A stretch of 64,000 nt of DNA from Seriola aureovittata (Eukaryota; Chordata; Actinopteri; Carangiformes; Carangidae), in assembly GCF_021018895.1 (NCBI RefSeq), contig NC_079377.1, positions 10,670,501-10,734,500 on the forward strand, read 5' to 3'. Below, piece by piece: positions 1 to 13,300 of the stretch. Position numbers and translations under genes: made by a program. Positions within the stretch are counted from its first letter, which is position 1; each line of letters begins with the position of its first letter. The notes below the pieces were generated by a model. The model worked only from the letters and a program-made list of their open reading frames with translations, was not told the origin of the DNA and made no database searches.

Positions 1-339
1 CTGCAGGTTTTCTGTTACATGGCCTTTTAGAGCCTCACAGAAAAGACTAGAAAGAGGTGAGACACCGAGAACAGAGAGAAACAGAAGAGCACAAACAAGT
101 CACTTAGTGACAACAAAAAAGAAGTTTACAAAAATGAATTGGTGAAATGTTGGTTTAGACACAGATTTGTGTACATACAGCCAAGGTGATGAATGTATAT
201 TATGGAGATTGATGTACAAATGGCCAGTTGTCAGCCACCGAAATACTGATAGTATAGCAATGCCGTATATGCTGTATATTTGTGAGCACCATAATCTCAT
301 TGCATTACAAACTTCATGCTCACCGTGTTATTTTTGCAG

Positions 340-1824
340 GGTTGTGGTCTATGAAGGTAAACAGATCATGGCCGACTCAGGACCAATTTATGACAAGACT
401 TTTGCCGGAGGAAGGTTAGGCTTGTTTGTCTTTTCGCAAGAGCTGGTGTTCTTCTCCGACCTCAAGTATGAGTGCAGAGGTTAGTACAAACACTTTCATG
501 ACTTTAAAGTTATAACCAGTAATGTTTCTGACGTGTATGTACGTGTGTGTTTGTGTTTGTGTATGTGTATGATATTAAATTTCAAAAACAGAAACTTGCG
601 ATGGCTAAGACACCCACACTTGTGTACTAAACTTTGTGCAGCTACGATAATGCATTACAGGATAGCTTGTACCAAAAAGTGTAACATACATTCGGAAATA
701 TTAGCCAAGCTTTCGTTTTTTTTTTTTTCTTTTTTCCTTTTTGTCCACAACTTTAGCAGACAATAGCAGAAGTGTGTAATTATGTGTATAATTAGTTTAG
801 ATTTCTTTGATTGCGGTTTTTCAAGTTGAGATAAATTATTCGCAACTGTAGAATATTGCAAACAAACCCAAGGAAAGTGCACTAAATGCTTTTGTTGCAA
901 CCATCAGATGCCAAAAAAAAAAAATGTTCGTAGTTAATAGCAGTTAAGGATTCACACTGTAATTCCTACATTTGTGCATGTGGGGGAGCTGTTCCCTACA
1001 GTTTGAGCTGTTTAATGAATTAGATTAAATTATGATTTAAGACATGATAAACCTTTTTTATGGGGTTGGGAGGACAGGTTAAATCATCCTGTCTCTGACG
1101 CAGGGGTTAGCCATGTTTCTACATATACATCCAGATATCGTGAATTCCGTAACTCTTTAAGTAGAAAATATTGTCTTGGGTATCAAGTTCTTAGAAAGCA
1201 GTGTGATGCAGGCAGACTTTACATTACATGATCGCAACTTAGGCATTTGATGTTTATTGATGTTTAAAGGATCGCTGCAGCAAGCGTGTGTGTGTGTGTG
1301 TATACTGTATGTATGCGTGTGTAATGCGGACATATGTATGGACATTGGAGGAGAAAACCTCCATGTTTGGATAATGTGAGTAAAGTCTTCAAACCTTCAA
1401 CATTTTTTTCAAACCTCAGATAAGCCGGAGTTGCCAACAGTGTTCACGAGGTAATGATGATGATGAGAGGGGTTATGTGTTGTGTGTTGGCTGAAGCAAG
1501 AAAAAGAGTCACGCTTATTTGTTTGTGTTTTGTTTGTTTGTGCCTGTCAGCTTGCCCATGTACAATGCCTCAGATGCATTGTGAAAGGCCTTGCGTATTG
1601 GTCCTTCTTCAGATCTTCTGTTGAGTGCTAAACAGTGAAAAATCAGCCTGCAGCCTTTTCACAATCACAGCCATGTTTCTGCAGACACGCTTTCTGGCGC
1701 ACACAATGCACATGTTGTTGCACTCTGGCACTTTGACTGCGTGAATCTCATTGTGTGTCCTAGTTTTGATTATAAATGTGGCGGTAATGGAAGTTATTTT
1801 CTCAATCTTTCCGCAGATAACTGA
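340..1824 (+). CDS. thbs2: Thrombospondin C-terminal exons, thbs2-like (partial, 3' end)
   Basis: Only the last coding exons of this secreted, calcium-binding matricellular glycoprotein lie in the window; the rest is upstream of position 1. The exon at 340-479 follows a TTTTTGCAG acceptor and encodes the end of the thrombospondin C-terminal lectin-like domain, including [20 protein letters not shown] and the near-terminal FSDLKYECR. This matches the end of vertebrate THBS1/THBS2. It leaves in phase 1 at a GTTAGT donor. Family members end one or two residues after ECRD. The best terminal exon starts at 1817 after CTTTCCGCAG and gives Asp-Asn-stop, with TGA at 1822-1824. A second acceptor before 1420 would instead add about ten residues. 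I chose thbs2 over thbs1 because agpat4 and map3k4 follow, as on human 6q26-q27. The family call is firm; the paralogue and last exon are less certain. Confidence 0.8.
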
Positions 1825-2046
1825 ATCAAGTCGGATAGAAAAACATCAGACGGCAAAAGACAAGAATCTCTCAAAGTAAACATTACATCATCGCTAAATC
1901 CATTTCGATGTAAATGAGACTTTCCATACTTTTCCATGTTTTGCCCTTGATCCATCCACTGGAGAGGAAAGCATGGCCGATTTCAGTTTTCCTGGTGACT
2001 TATACGTATTTCCCAAGCTGGGAAAGAAAAACTGATGGGAGTGGAC

Positions 2047-2078
<32 letters not shown>

Positions 2079-3555
2079 GGCTCTCCAGAATATCCAGTTA
2101 TAACTTGTGTACCTATGTCTACATTTTTAAAGGATTCATTGTACAACCACTTACATGCTGTATGTGCTTTCCAACAGTGTCTTGGTTCTTACAACTTGTA
2201 AGTGACTCAGTTCTTCTATGTTTAATATGTTTCGTTCTGTTTGGGATTATGAGGTTCGCTCATGGCTTCTGTCCTGCAGAACAACTGATCATAGTGTCTG
2301 ACAAACATAAACTGTAACCAAAGCATAATCATTTAGCCGTCTCAAGTACATTACTATTCCTCTTCATTCTTTTCATCCTGAAATTGTGTTTAGTTTTGTT
2401 TTGTATTGGGTTTTTTTTTATACGGAGAACGTGAGTGAACGATTTAATTAAGCCATTTTAGTAAGTGCCAAAGATGTTTATACTAAGTCTGTATAATAAT
2501 TCCTTTTGTAAATTATTTATTCCCTGCTTGTTTTGTTTGTTTGCATTTATGCTTGTAAATAATTATTTATTTGTTTACACTGACAAAACACATAATTGAA
2601 CATCACAAACATCAAGATAACACACTATAACATTGCCAGTTTTTCGGTGTTGTCATGCACTTCCTTAACTTGTTAGTTTTTCAGATCTTTTTGACCATCT
2701 GTAGTGTAAGACTTTGGGGAAAGGATAAACATCAGCTGCTTCTTAAATAATCACATACGTAAACACGTGCTGTGTTTACGTATGTGATAGTAGCTACCAG
2801 AGAACATTAATTCTGGTGGGATGTGTATGTTAAAAAAAAGCCACTGTGTTTATTTCCATAGCCGTCCAGACAGGGGCCTCATTGTCCTCAAAGTGATATA
2901 TCACTTCGGTACAAGTGGAACATTTTTCAGTTCTCATACTCTGCGTCTAGTAAATGGTCCATCATCAAAACTGGCTGCATATTGGGCTACATCTACAAAA
3001 AAAAATTAAGTAGATCAAGGTAATAACATCAGTCTGAAAGGTATGAATTAAATAGAACTGCAGTTTAAGTGCCTGATTCCCAGTAAATCCAATGTTGTGT
3101 ACCGAGCGCCAAGTGACATATCACATCAACAGCTGAGAGTCTGAAGTGCAACAGTTAGTCATTATGTGTGATGGAGTCATGAAGATCAAATACAGTGAAA
3201 ACATTTTATACAAATTACCTTTTTTTCTTGTCATAAGTATCGCTTATGGATGTTGTGAAACTGTTCGGTGTTGGCTGAAAAGGAATCCAGATGAAGGTCT
3301 CTCAAAACAAATTGTGACTGTGTGACTGTGTGGTGTGGATCGAGGACGTATCAGTGTACAACCTTGCTGTCGTTAGTGTGTATAGCATTCCTGTTTTTTC
3401 CGTGTTTGGTTTCCATCTTGTTCATTTTGTTGAGAGTTTGCAATGCACAAAATGTAAATGTTTTTTTTTGTATACTTGTGTTGTTAGATATACATTTTCT
3501 ACAAACATTAGTGTAAGATTGTTCTGTTTCCTAAATAAATCACTTGTACACCATT
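1825..3555 (+). other. thbs2: Putative thbs2 3'UTR with AU-rich elements and poly(A) signal
   Basis: AT-rich noncoding sequence follows the inferred stop. Two AU-rich nonamers TTATTTATT lie at 2513-2521 and 2563-2571, a motif class linked to rapid mRNA turnover. An A-run occupies 2053-2078 and a hairpin lies at 2750-2788. AATAAA at 3534-3539 is the most likely polyadenylation signal, giving a 3'UTR of about 1.7 kb. That length is ordinary for vertebrate THBS1/2, but the boundary is inferred. Confidence 0.5.
2750..2788. repeat. Perfect 17-bp inverted repeat with 5-nt loop
   Basis: Arms 2750-2766 and 2772-2788 are exact reverse complements around the loop GTGCT. The left arm contains TCACATACGTAAACAC. 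In RNA this would form a strong hairpin inside the putative thbs2 3'UTR. It is shorter than a usual pre-miRNA, and no known miRNA was recognised in it. Confidence 0.85.
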
Positions 3556-5409
3556 CTGTTGATTATGTACACGAGGATTGACAGATATCCCAATGTAATT
3601 ACTGTTGTATAATGTATTTTAACCAACATTACTCATACAGTATAAAATACTAGCTAAAATACATTTTAAAGCATATGGCTGGTGTTTATGTTTTTGTTAT
3701 GCTCAACAAATGCCATGCATAGACAAAAGCTAAGATTTGCATTACAGTCCCTTCATTCAAAGTTTCTCAAAATGGTATAAATTGTATAATTGTTAGGGAC
3801 TATTTTCAGTGGCGGATTAATACATGATGCTCAAAAAAATGCTCGTTCACTTTAAGATGTAGCCCATTTTATGAAAGTGAAGAAATGTTAGAAATGTAAC
3901 TTCAATTCAAAGAAAGGTGTGCTCAAACCTATGGCGACCATTGTAGAAAACTGTATGATATAGTAACATTAATTCATCTAATTCTGTCATTCATGTTTTC
4001 TTTTCAAATTTACCACATCCTGTCTTTTTGAAAGGTTTATCAAATATACCAAGTTTGCCTGATCCATGTCCTGGATGCACTCTAGAACACTGACCTGAAT
4101 ATGAGCAGTCCATTTCCTGTAAAAGCCTCCATCTTTACTAGGTCAGTTCCTAAAATACTCTCCATGGTAAAATAAAATTAGAAAGAGGTCTTTGTTACAA
4201 TGCTCAACTGAGTTTGCAGAATCCTACGGTTTCTAGAGACGAAGGGGTTTTTCGGTGGTATTGCACCAGACCATCTGTCTCACAGTGCGGAAACCAGGGA
4301 GGGAAGGGGTTAAATAAATGATGGTCAGGCCAGGAAAAAAATGCGCTATTAGGGAAAATGGGGAAGTCAAAACCTTGCTCTCGTAGCTCTGTGGCAGCGA
4401 TATTTGGGTCGAGGCTCTTGGAATAGTCCACGTGGCACACACCAAAGATTGGCTATATGGGTCTGGCACCGGTGGCTGGTTTCAAGCCCAGAGCACGTTC
4501 CAGGGTGGTTCATACAGCTTTGCCAGAGGATGTCAATGTGTGACACAGTAAACCCGGCTTTTTCTGCTGAGGTGAGTATTTAGCAACCAGCGAGCATTTT
4601 AAAAGGATGAATAACCTCAAACAAACTGGCTGCAATTAACTGAAAGAACATCAAGACAAGTTCACTTTCACCCGTGGTTTTTAAGGAGAAGTGTCACAAG
4701 GTGAGCGGTTTTGGATTAACCCCAAGGATGAGAACATCGTTGCCGAATGAGTTAAAGATCAGACAGTTTGGTGTTGGCGTGTATGTATTTGGAGGTACAA
4801 ATGTGGAGTTTGGCACCAGATTGTCAGTTTTAACAGCACAGAGAGACACACACACAGAGCTGAGGTTGGAGAGGGAAGCCTCTTATTCAAATACAAGTTT
4901 AAAAAGGAGAGCTGCTCTGTGGGTGATGTTCCCCCTCAGTCACACAGGTGTGAAATACCAGGCTGTTCAGTGCTGGGCGACAGTAACAGACAACACCCCA
5001 CTCGCTGACTTTCTACACTCTGACTCTACTTCCGCCTCTCTCTTTTCTCTACATGACCATTTTTCATATCATTTGCTTATGTAACTGTATGAAAATAAAG
5101 AGAGAAGATAAACTCAACTTTGGGGTTATTTAAGAAATCTGCACATGTCTGAATCACATTAACACCTTTTAGAAAATATGAGACATTAATGACAAAAGTC
5201 GTTGCTGATAAACAGCCAGAGATTCATCTGGTCCAAAAAATCTTATTTTTCCTAGAACGTGGAAGAAATCAGCCAACAGCTGATATAATTTCATCTGTTT
5301 GCACTGCAAATCAACTTCTTCTTCAAAAACATTTGTGGGTTAATCGGCCTTTTTCTCATATCAAAAGATATGTATTTCTTTTTCTACAAATATATTATCT
5401 GTTAAAGTG

Positions 5410-5600
5410 AGCTAGTTTAACATTCTGGGAAATGCACTTCTTCATCTATATGGAATGAAGCTGCAGCCAGCAGCTGGTTAGCTTAACTTAGCACAAAGAC
5501 TGGAAACAGCTGGAAACACGGAGGCAGCTAGCCGGTCTCTGTCCGAAGGTATCAAGCTCCACCTTTCATATCAGACCTCAATAAAACCTCAACCTATGCT
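5410..5600 (+). repeat. Percomorph interspersed repeat copy
   Basis: The stretch carrying CAGCCAGCAGCTGGTTAGCTT, then AAAGACTGGAAACAGC and GGTCTCTGTCCGAAGGTA, resembles a sequence very common in perch-like fish genomes. I recognise it from memory of such genomes and cannot name the family or its true ends. No coding capacity is present. Confidence 0.5.
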
Positions 5601-7702
5601 TAAACTCCAGCCACCCAGTCCAGTGCATCGACGGAAACAAACTTTTGATCAAAGACTAATTGTAGCTTTGACTCCTGGGAAGCATACTTTTTGACTTCCC
5701 GGAATCCAAGAGAAATCAACATTTAGTGTTCCCACTGGCTCCTTTAATGAGTCAACCTATGTTGTTGCTGAACAAAGTGACTGAGGGGCTGCCAAGGGCA
5801 AGTGTGCTAGGAAAGAAGTGGGTCTGTCATTTGAAATAAAGTAAGTCATTTATTTCAGGGCATGAGTTCCTCTAGTCATTGGGAAAATATCCATGGTCCT
5901 TCTCTCTGCCAACCTTGGGGGCGCACACTCGTTGCACCCAGAAAACAGAGGTGCCAGAGGCTCTGGGCTGCGAGCTGAGGTCCTGCAGCACAGGGGCTCC
6001 AAGCTGTCTATAAAAACCCAGCTCTCTGATATTACTCATGGCTTTGAGAGAGATGTTTGAAATGACTGACATCAGAGAGTGGTACAAGAACGAGTCAAGA
6101 AGCAAGGACTAAAAAGAAGTAGAGGAAATGTTCAAGTGGAAAGAAGGAAAAGAGAAAGGAGTTTTCCCATGCAGCAGTAATTATATGTTTGCACATTTGC
6201 TCAAATCCAGGCTGAAAAAAGGTACTCATCTTTTGAGATGTATATATTTTTCACAGATAGCCTGATCCTCAAAAAACGTCCAGGGTGTCAGAGCAAGGCT
6301 TGTTTCCACTTAGGTCTTGATGGCATCGGTGTGAAACTGAGAACAGATGCATTGGGTCTCATTAAATCAGGTTGTGAAGTCTTGGCCTGGCAGTAACCTT
6401 GCTCAAAACAAAGCCAGACAGTGCAGCAAGCTGCAGGCCCTCTAAAGGCTGATTTATCTGATTAACAACAATCAACTCTAAACAAATACAACCATATCTT
6501 TTGGAGAGAAGAGATCATCAAGATACCCCCTCACTTCCCTTTGCTTTGAGATGAATCACATTTCATTTTTTTTTTATGCTATCATCCAGGAATGAAAACG
6601 TCCGTGAAATTGTTTAATATTTGGAGAGCGGTGTTGGCTGGGCATTGAGATACTTGAGCCACATCAACACAACAATACATCCTGTGTCACCAAAGAATCT
6701 TTAATCTTGGGTTGGATGACTTTCAAGTACTGTATTAACTTTTTTAAAATAACCCGATAAGTGCTCGAATCCGCTGTTGCTTCGAGAAAATCTGAACGGT
6801 GAGTCAGTCTGAAACGGTGCCAGCGAAGTGTCCTTGAGCAAGACACAGCCTCCACCTGCTGAAGTAGTCAACGGCGCAGGTCACACGGAGGTGAAAATTA
6901 AACTGAACCATTCTGAAATGAGAGATAAGTTGACATTGCCCGTATGCCGCAAATACAAAGATCACACAGTTTGTTGGATTAACAGCTACACATTGGGTCT
7001 GAGGGAATTCTTACATGCAAGATTTTGTGACAGACAGATAAATTCCAGCTGGAAGTCAGACTTGTACTTCTTCGCCGTGCTCTGCTCACTGATGGGTGCT
7101 GTCCACTGGAGGCATGTGGAAGAGTGTCCAAACTTTTGGCGCACATAAACCTTTTTTTACACAGACTAGACATCATGTTTCACTAAACCTGCATCTGTAA
7201 TAACAGTGAAGCCAAATATTCTTTTTTGCTGTATTGTCACAAGGCTTTGTCTGTTTGCTGCTTGAAGCTGTAAACCAACAAAAGTGAGAATAATCAATCA
7301 CCGGTGATCAGTGAATTTAACCAGTAACACTTTATGTCACTACATAAACAGAATAAACAGTTTATAACAGACTATAGGCTAGTTGTAATACAAAACAATC
7401 ATTTTTCTTATCAAGTGTTGTCATTGGTGTATAAACAGTTAATGAATTTTTTGATAGGACAGCAATCAAACTTAATGACATTTCATTACCCACACCAACA
7501 AATCTACATACTTGTAATATGTTGTAGCATTTCTTAACATGTAAATCAATCACAGGTATAAAAGTGTTCAAAACCCATGAAGACATGAGGAGCTTGACAG
7601 TTCACTTGCTAGATTTCTTCCTCCTCATCAGTGTTTGCTCTGTTGTCAGGTGAAGAAGTGAAGTAGTTATGAATAAAATTTAAAAGGTATTTATAATAAA
7701 AT

Positions 7703-7740
7703 ATACAGTGGGGTCCAAAAGTCTGAGAGCACTTTTCCAT
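7703..7740 (+). mobile_element. Possible fragment of a DNA transposon end
   Basis: TACAGTGGGGTCCAAAAGTC followed by TGAGAGCAC starts with TA and resembles terminal sequences of Tc1/mariner-like elements in teleosts. No opposite terminal repeat and no transposase remnant were found nearby, so at most this is a solo end. Confidence 0.3.
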
Positions 7741-10375
7741 TCACTATATCTGTTTACAACTACATTATAGTGTGTTATAAAGCATTCATTAAACATATGC
7801 TGCTCATAAAAGCTAAATGGGGTGGTATTAAAACAAAATATTAGCATTTTTGCTTTCAAGCATTTTAATGGTTTTGGTAAGAAAACTTTATAAACTCTAA
7901 AACAGTGTTTCCAGTTCTGTTCAGTGGTGGATCAACACGTCAGGAGACGACTCTTTATGAGCGGGACTACAATGCTAGAATCTCCCCTCTCTTTTTCACC
8001 AGTGGAAACAAGTGATCATAGCATATCCTTTTACATCTCTGATGGGTTTTTCAGCCATGTTGCTCTCTGCTGTAATGGAACATCCAGTCGTGAAAATACA
8101 CATGGCAAGCTGTTTGAAGATATCAGCCATTCTCTCCTCTATTTCTTTTTCTTTCTTTTTCTTTTTTTGTCATTTCCCCATTGCAGAACTGCTGGATAAC
8201 TGCCAGAGATTTCCATTCTTTGTGCTAAAGCAGTTTATTTTATTAATATTTGAAGATATCAAATGACATGAATTTTCTTTACTTCAAAAACGAAACTTTA
8301 AACAGGTGTATAAAGAAACGATTTGGTGTGATTTCATTTCAATTTACAAAATAGAAAGACAAATTTCTATATTCACCATGTAATATTATAACATATGATT
8401 GAATTTCAGTGATACCTTTGAGGAAATCTGACAGTTTAGCTATGATAATAATGCATGGTATAAGTTCTGATTTTGTTGTAAGTGACTTTTAACTTAGTTC
8501 TGAACAGAAATGCACAAAAATGTCTGGAAACATCATCAATTTTCCCTTTAAGTGATAAGAACATAGACAGCAGTTAAACTGACGTTAACATTTTCCATGT
8601 GTCCTCAACAGACCGCGCACTTCAGTGCCAACACTTCAGCTTGCTGTGTGCTGATTGATTGAAGGTGACTTATCATCAAAATGGAGAAAATGAGAAATTG
8701 CAGGGTTCTGGTTTTTCTTTCAACCTAAATAATTCATCTTAAAGAAAATGTGGTGAAGTCTTTGACCGCACTTCCCGCTGTGCCAGCATGCACCGCCTCC
8801 AAAACTAATGATATAGCTGGATATATATAGCCTGGCTGGTTGTAAAATCAAGTCCAGTTTTTTTTTTTTATTTTTTTTTTATACATGTTAACAGTCTTCC
8901 GACTTCTGTGAGAGGGTTGTTGGCTGCACAGCTGTTGGCACTGTCTAAAACAAAGCAATGTCAGAATGTGTGTGTGACAAAAATCTTTCTAGGCAATCAT
9001 TTCACTACCAAACAGTTGGAATATCTTCACAAGCTATTTGGAAAAAATGTGATGTGGCCCCTTTTATTAATGCTTGCCGGAGCAGTAAAAAATGGCCCTG
9101 ATAACTTCAGTCATTTGTAAGAATGCTGACACAGAACTATGGGGGCTCATTCTGTGTGTCTGACGGTCCTGCAGACTTTAATGGTGATTGTGAGGTAATT
9201 ACTGAATTTTATTTTTGGGTGAACTTTCACCTCATAAACTAATCATCACATGGCCTTAATGGCTTTAGTAACATAAAAGCACAGTAAAGTACTTTACTAT
9301 TGATTGGATTTAAATGCCACTTTGTGTTTTACTTTTGGTCTGTTAGGTTTTAATGCAGGGTTTCCAGCATTACTTAATTGGCTTTTTTTCTTATTCTGTT
9401 TTTGAAGTTGTTTCTCTGGCCACCTGGAACATTTAAGTCCAATATTTACTGCCCTTTTAGCTTTGTTTTGGTCTCTACCGACTCTTTAGGGAAATATCTA
9501 GCTCTAACAGCTGCCTCAACATCTGGAAACAATGCTGATGAGCGCAGTGAGCGTGAAAACCAAAACAGTAAAGTCGTTGACTGTAAAACCAAAACTATGA
9601 GCTGAAGTGGTCTGTACAGCTGACGGGAAGTGCAGAGTTTGTTTGACATTACGAGGAACTCCTTTCACATTATACATAGTGATTTCATCAATTGATTATA
9701 TTAAAATGTTGATTGGAATCCCTTCAAAGGAGCTATTTGTACGTTTTGATATTGCTACATAGTCAATGTTAGCGTTAACAGCTGTTCACTTACCAGTCTA
9801 GAAGAAACGTTGTGAGCTCAGCATCAAACTTCATTCCTTTACTTGCCAAGATCTGTGTCCAGTGGCGGAAAGCAGCTGGATCTTAACTCTTGTTTTGCTT
9901 CTATTGCTTCTCTTCTACTGAAGTTAGCATGCTAACCAGCTAGCCACGGACCATCTTTCTGATACCGAGTCACTGTAGCATCCAGGCTGCCCTGAAGAAG
10001 CAGCGCTGCTCAGAGGACATATTATAACCTCTTGTCTCGTAACGATGCAACAATGGCTGAAGCTCTTGGCAAGACTGGTAAGTAAACATCTGTGAATGCT
10101 AACACTGGCTATGGAGCAATAGCAACACTTACGCATAGCTCCCTTAACAAAAATCACAAATGATGAAATCATCAAATACTCATGCTTTAGAGTTCTTGCT
10201 ACTGAGAGTAACCGGAGCAAAAAAGTTCAAACCAATGTGATTTTCCAGACTGGACAACACAGAAACATCCCTGTGCCCAATCAAAAGTCACATATCGTCA
10301 GTTAACACTGGATTCCCTCAAGTATACATGTTATATACAATATCATCTCTTTGAACAATACTGATTGAAAGAGCG

Positions 10376-10387
10376 CCCCCCCCCCCC
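10376..10387 (+). repeat. Poly(C) run
   Basis: Twelve consecutive C residues in intergenic DNA. No flanking function is evident. Confidence 0.9.
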
Positions 10388-13300
10388 TTCATTGCCTTTT
10401 TTGCTACTGCAACTACCACATTCTGCACAGAGACAATAACTGGATCACCATTGCAGAAACATTAGAAAATATCACGCTATTCCCACATTACACTAACTCC
10501 ACAAACTTACTAACCATACGTGCTGAGACCAACATCCAGAGTTTTGCAAATGTGACCTCAGTTTGAATCATTGTCTCATTCCTGAGCATTCAAATCCCAA
10601 TTCTGACATCTGTCAGAGGAGGCAGGAGTAAAAGTTGAAGAAGAGGACATGTAATTGCATAACCATGCAATATTTTAATCTTCTTCACCTTGGTGATGGC
10701 GTTACATCAAATAATTTCACTCAGGCCAGTACTTTTTGGCCCTCGGTCCAGGCCTCATGTTTGGGCCCCAGAGAGCAGCAGAGCAGGTGTCTCCAGAAAA
10801 CCTCCCAGTGTTTCACTGACAGTCGGATGTGTCGTCAGGGTTACTTTGCCTGATGGACGACGCTGCAGAGCTCAGCCCCGGGAGAAACACACTGCATACA
10901 TCAGGTTCTCATTACTGGCTTACTGCACATATACATTATGTCAAATAAAGTTTAGGCTCCAGGCTATGTTGTCACTTTTTCTGATTTGTACTTTTTTCCT
11001 ATATGTCCAAAAGCCTAAAGCATGAGTACAAGTAAATCTGAGCACGTTATCTCCCTTCATGACATTCCAACATGCAGTCATTCAGAATTACTTAATCAAA
11101 TTTATCGCCTTATTTACTAAAGCCTGCGCAAAACCTGAATGAATAGAGCATTTTCCAGGTCAGAGTTGTTCCTGATTTATTCGACCATTTGCACAAATGT
11201 AGTCAGTCGCACTTTTCCAGTAAGGATACCAGGTAATGACTGTGATGCCTGGTCAGATCATTTGCATCAGGCTTGTCGTGCAGCTGCATTTTGTGTTTAA
11301 AAACATCTTTTCCTTGCTCTTTCAAAGCAATTTTTTGAACCGCACATTGTGTTATAATAAATAAATTCACTGTATTGTGAGGAATACGCAGGTAGGCTTT
11401 CCTCAGAGTGAGAAGGATGTGAATCATCTGCTGATAGACCTGTTACTATAAAGAGTCATGCAGAGGGCTGGGGTGGGTGTTCATTTGTTTCAGGTAAAAG
11501 GAGTTAAAGCCAGTCATAATCTATTGACGCAGAATGGCTCATAAATCACACTTATTCAGTGATTTCACTTAATCCTTGGTGCATTCTTTACACAGCATGC
11601 TCATCCAAATCACCCCTGTGTTGCTGAGCCAAAAGTATAGCTCTTCCTGGCTCCACACTGTTGGCTTTGGCCAACTGCATCAACCTGATTCAGTCTTGAC
11701 TGAAAAAAGTCAGCTGCAGCCACTGATTTTTACAAGAGTAACTAATTTTTTTCAGTAAATAAGTAAAGGAACGAGCACCAGCTATTAAAAATTTGTTCTG
11801 CATTCCTAATAGTGTGATAATAGAGGGGGTTTTTCAAGATTGAAGCGGATGTTTTGGTGCTAGCCAATTTTCCTGCATGTCAAAGAAGCATGTAGTCCAG
11901 CTTCATTACATCTGGTCTTTAGTTTGATCTAGCAAAGGAAGCTTTTTTAAATTATTTTTATAGCCTCTCTGCTTGATTTAACAGTGGACAATAAATAAGA
12001 GCAGGGGAATGTCATGCAACAAATGTCAAAAGCTGCACTCAAACGCACGACATTGCTCTTATATGGTATCCAGTTGCCTGCTGTACCAAGGAAGGGCCCG
12101 AGAAGGGCAACTTTAACAGTAACACATTACTCATTTAATGAAAGCTGACATTTCTTGGAAAAGGGTAACTTCTTGCGGTGAAGTGTCCATGCAACACATT
12201 TTTGAATCCAGTAACCTCGTATCAACTGCACTTTTCCACCAAAGAGTCAGTGAAATGTGAATGAGACGCTCTTCTTCCTGGCTACCCACTTTGGGTAGGA
12301 GGTACTCTTATGGTTAGTCATTTCACTTTAACAACCAATTTCAAGACGTATGTTTTCACTCTGATTTACATTTTCCACTGAACAGTTGTTCTCATGTACT
12401 TGACTCTTGCATAGCTGTGTGTGTGTCCTACAGCCAAGGCAGCTTTTAGACTACAGCTATAAGAGTGACAGATATTGAATGATTAGTTTATTGTGTCTAT
12501 TAGCTGTGCAGAATGATGCACGTGCAGAGTTTGACACTTAGAAGACTTGTTTTCAAAATCATCTGCTGAGGGAGAAATTTCTCTTTCTTTTCCCATAAAT
12601 CTGAGTTGAACATGTGCATGTACTGCACAAGCATGATTTTGTGGCATCACAAATAGTTTGGAAACCAATATGCAACGTACACAAGTGTGGTGTGGAAACT
12701 TGAAGCCTCCAGCGCACTTATGCTGAGAATGGACTGTTTAATGAAGAAGAAAACATCTTGCATCCAGCAGTTCAACTTCTGAAACTAAGTTTATTTGTAT
12801 CTTCATAGATTTGGGTTTTTAATGAGGGAAAATAAGTAGATATGCTTTTAATCATTTATAAATAGTTTATTAGACTTTTGTGTTGATAAAACATATGAGA
12901 AAAATGATTATTCAAAACAGATTATTTATATGCAGTATGTCTTCAAAGATTGTCTCGAGGGAATATTTTAGTATCATACTTTTATTCTATGGTAATGAAA
13001 TGGGCACTTGTGCTAATACTGCACAAATTACCCTAAAGATAGTAAGAGCATAACTCCACATTAACAGCGAGAAGCCTGCACCTAAGAGGACGAAGGCAGT
13101 GAGTTGTTGATTTTAAATCCATGTATCTGTGTTTTCTCTGACCTCCAAGTTTGTGCACTGATGGCATTTTATTCCTGTTTAAAAGGAGACTGCATGTAAC
13201 CTGGCCTGAATAAACTAAATAGAAATGGTTTCCTTCATGTATCACAACAATTTCACTCATACTAGGCTGCATTGTACGTAATGTGGAGAAAGTCCTATTG

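Noticed and set aside
4674..5084. 136-codon plus-strand ORF in intergenic DNA
   Set aside because: No recognisable motif or splice-linked partner; length is within chance for the region.
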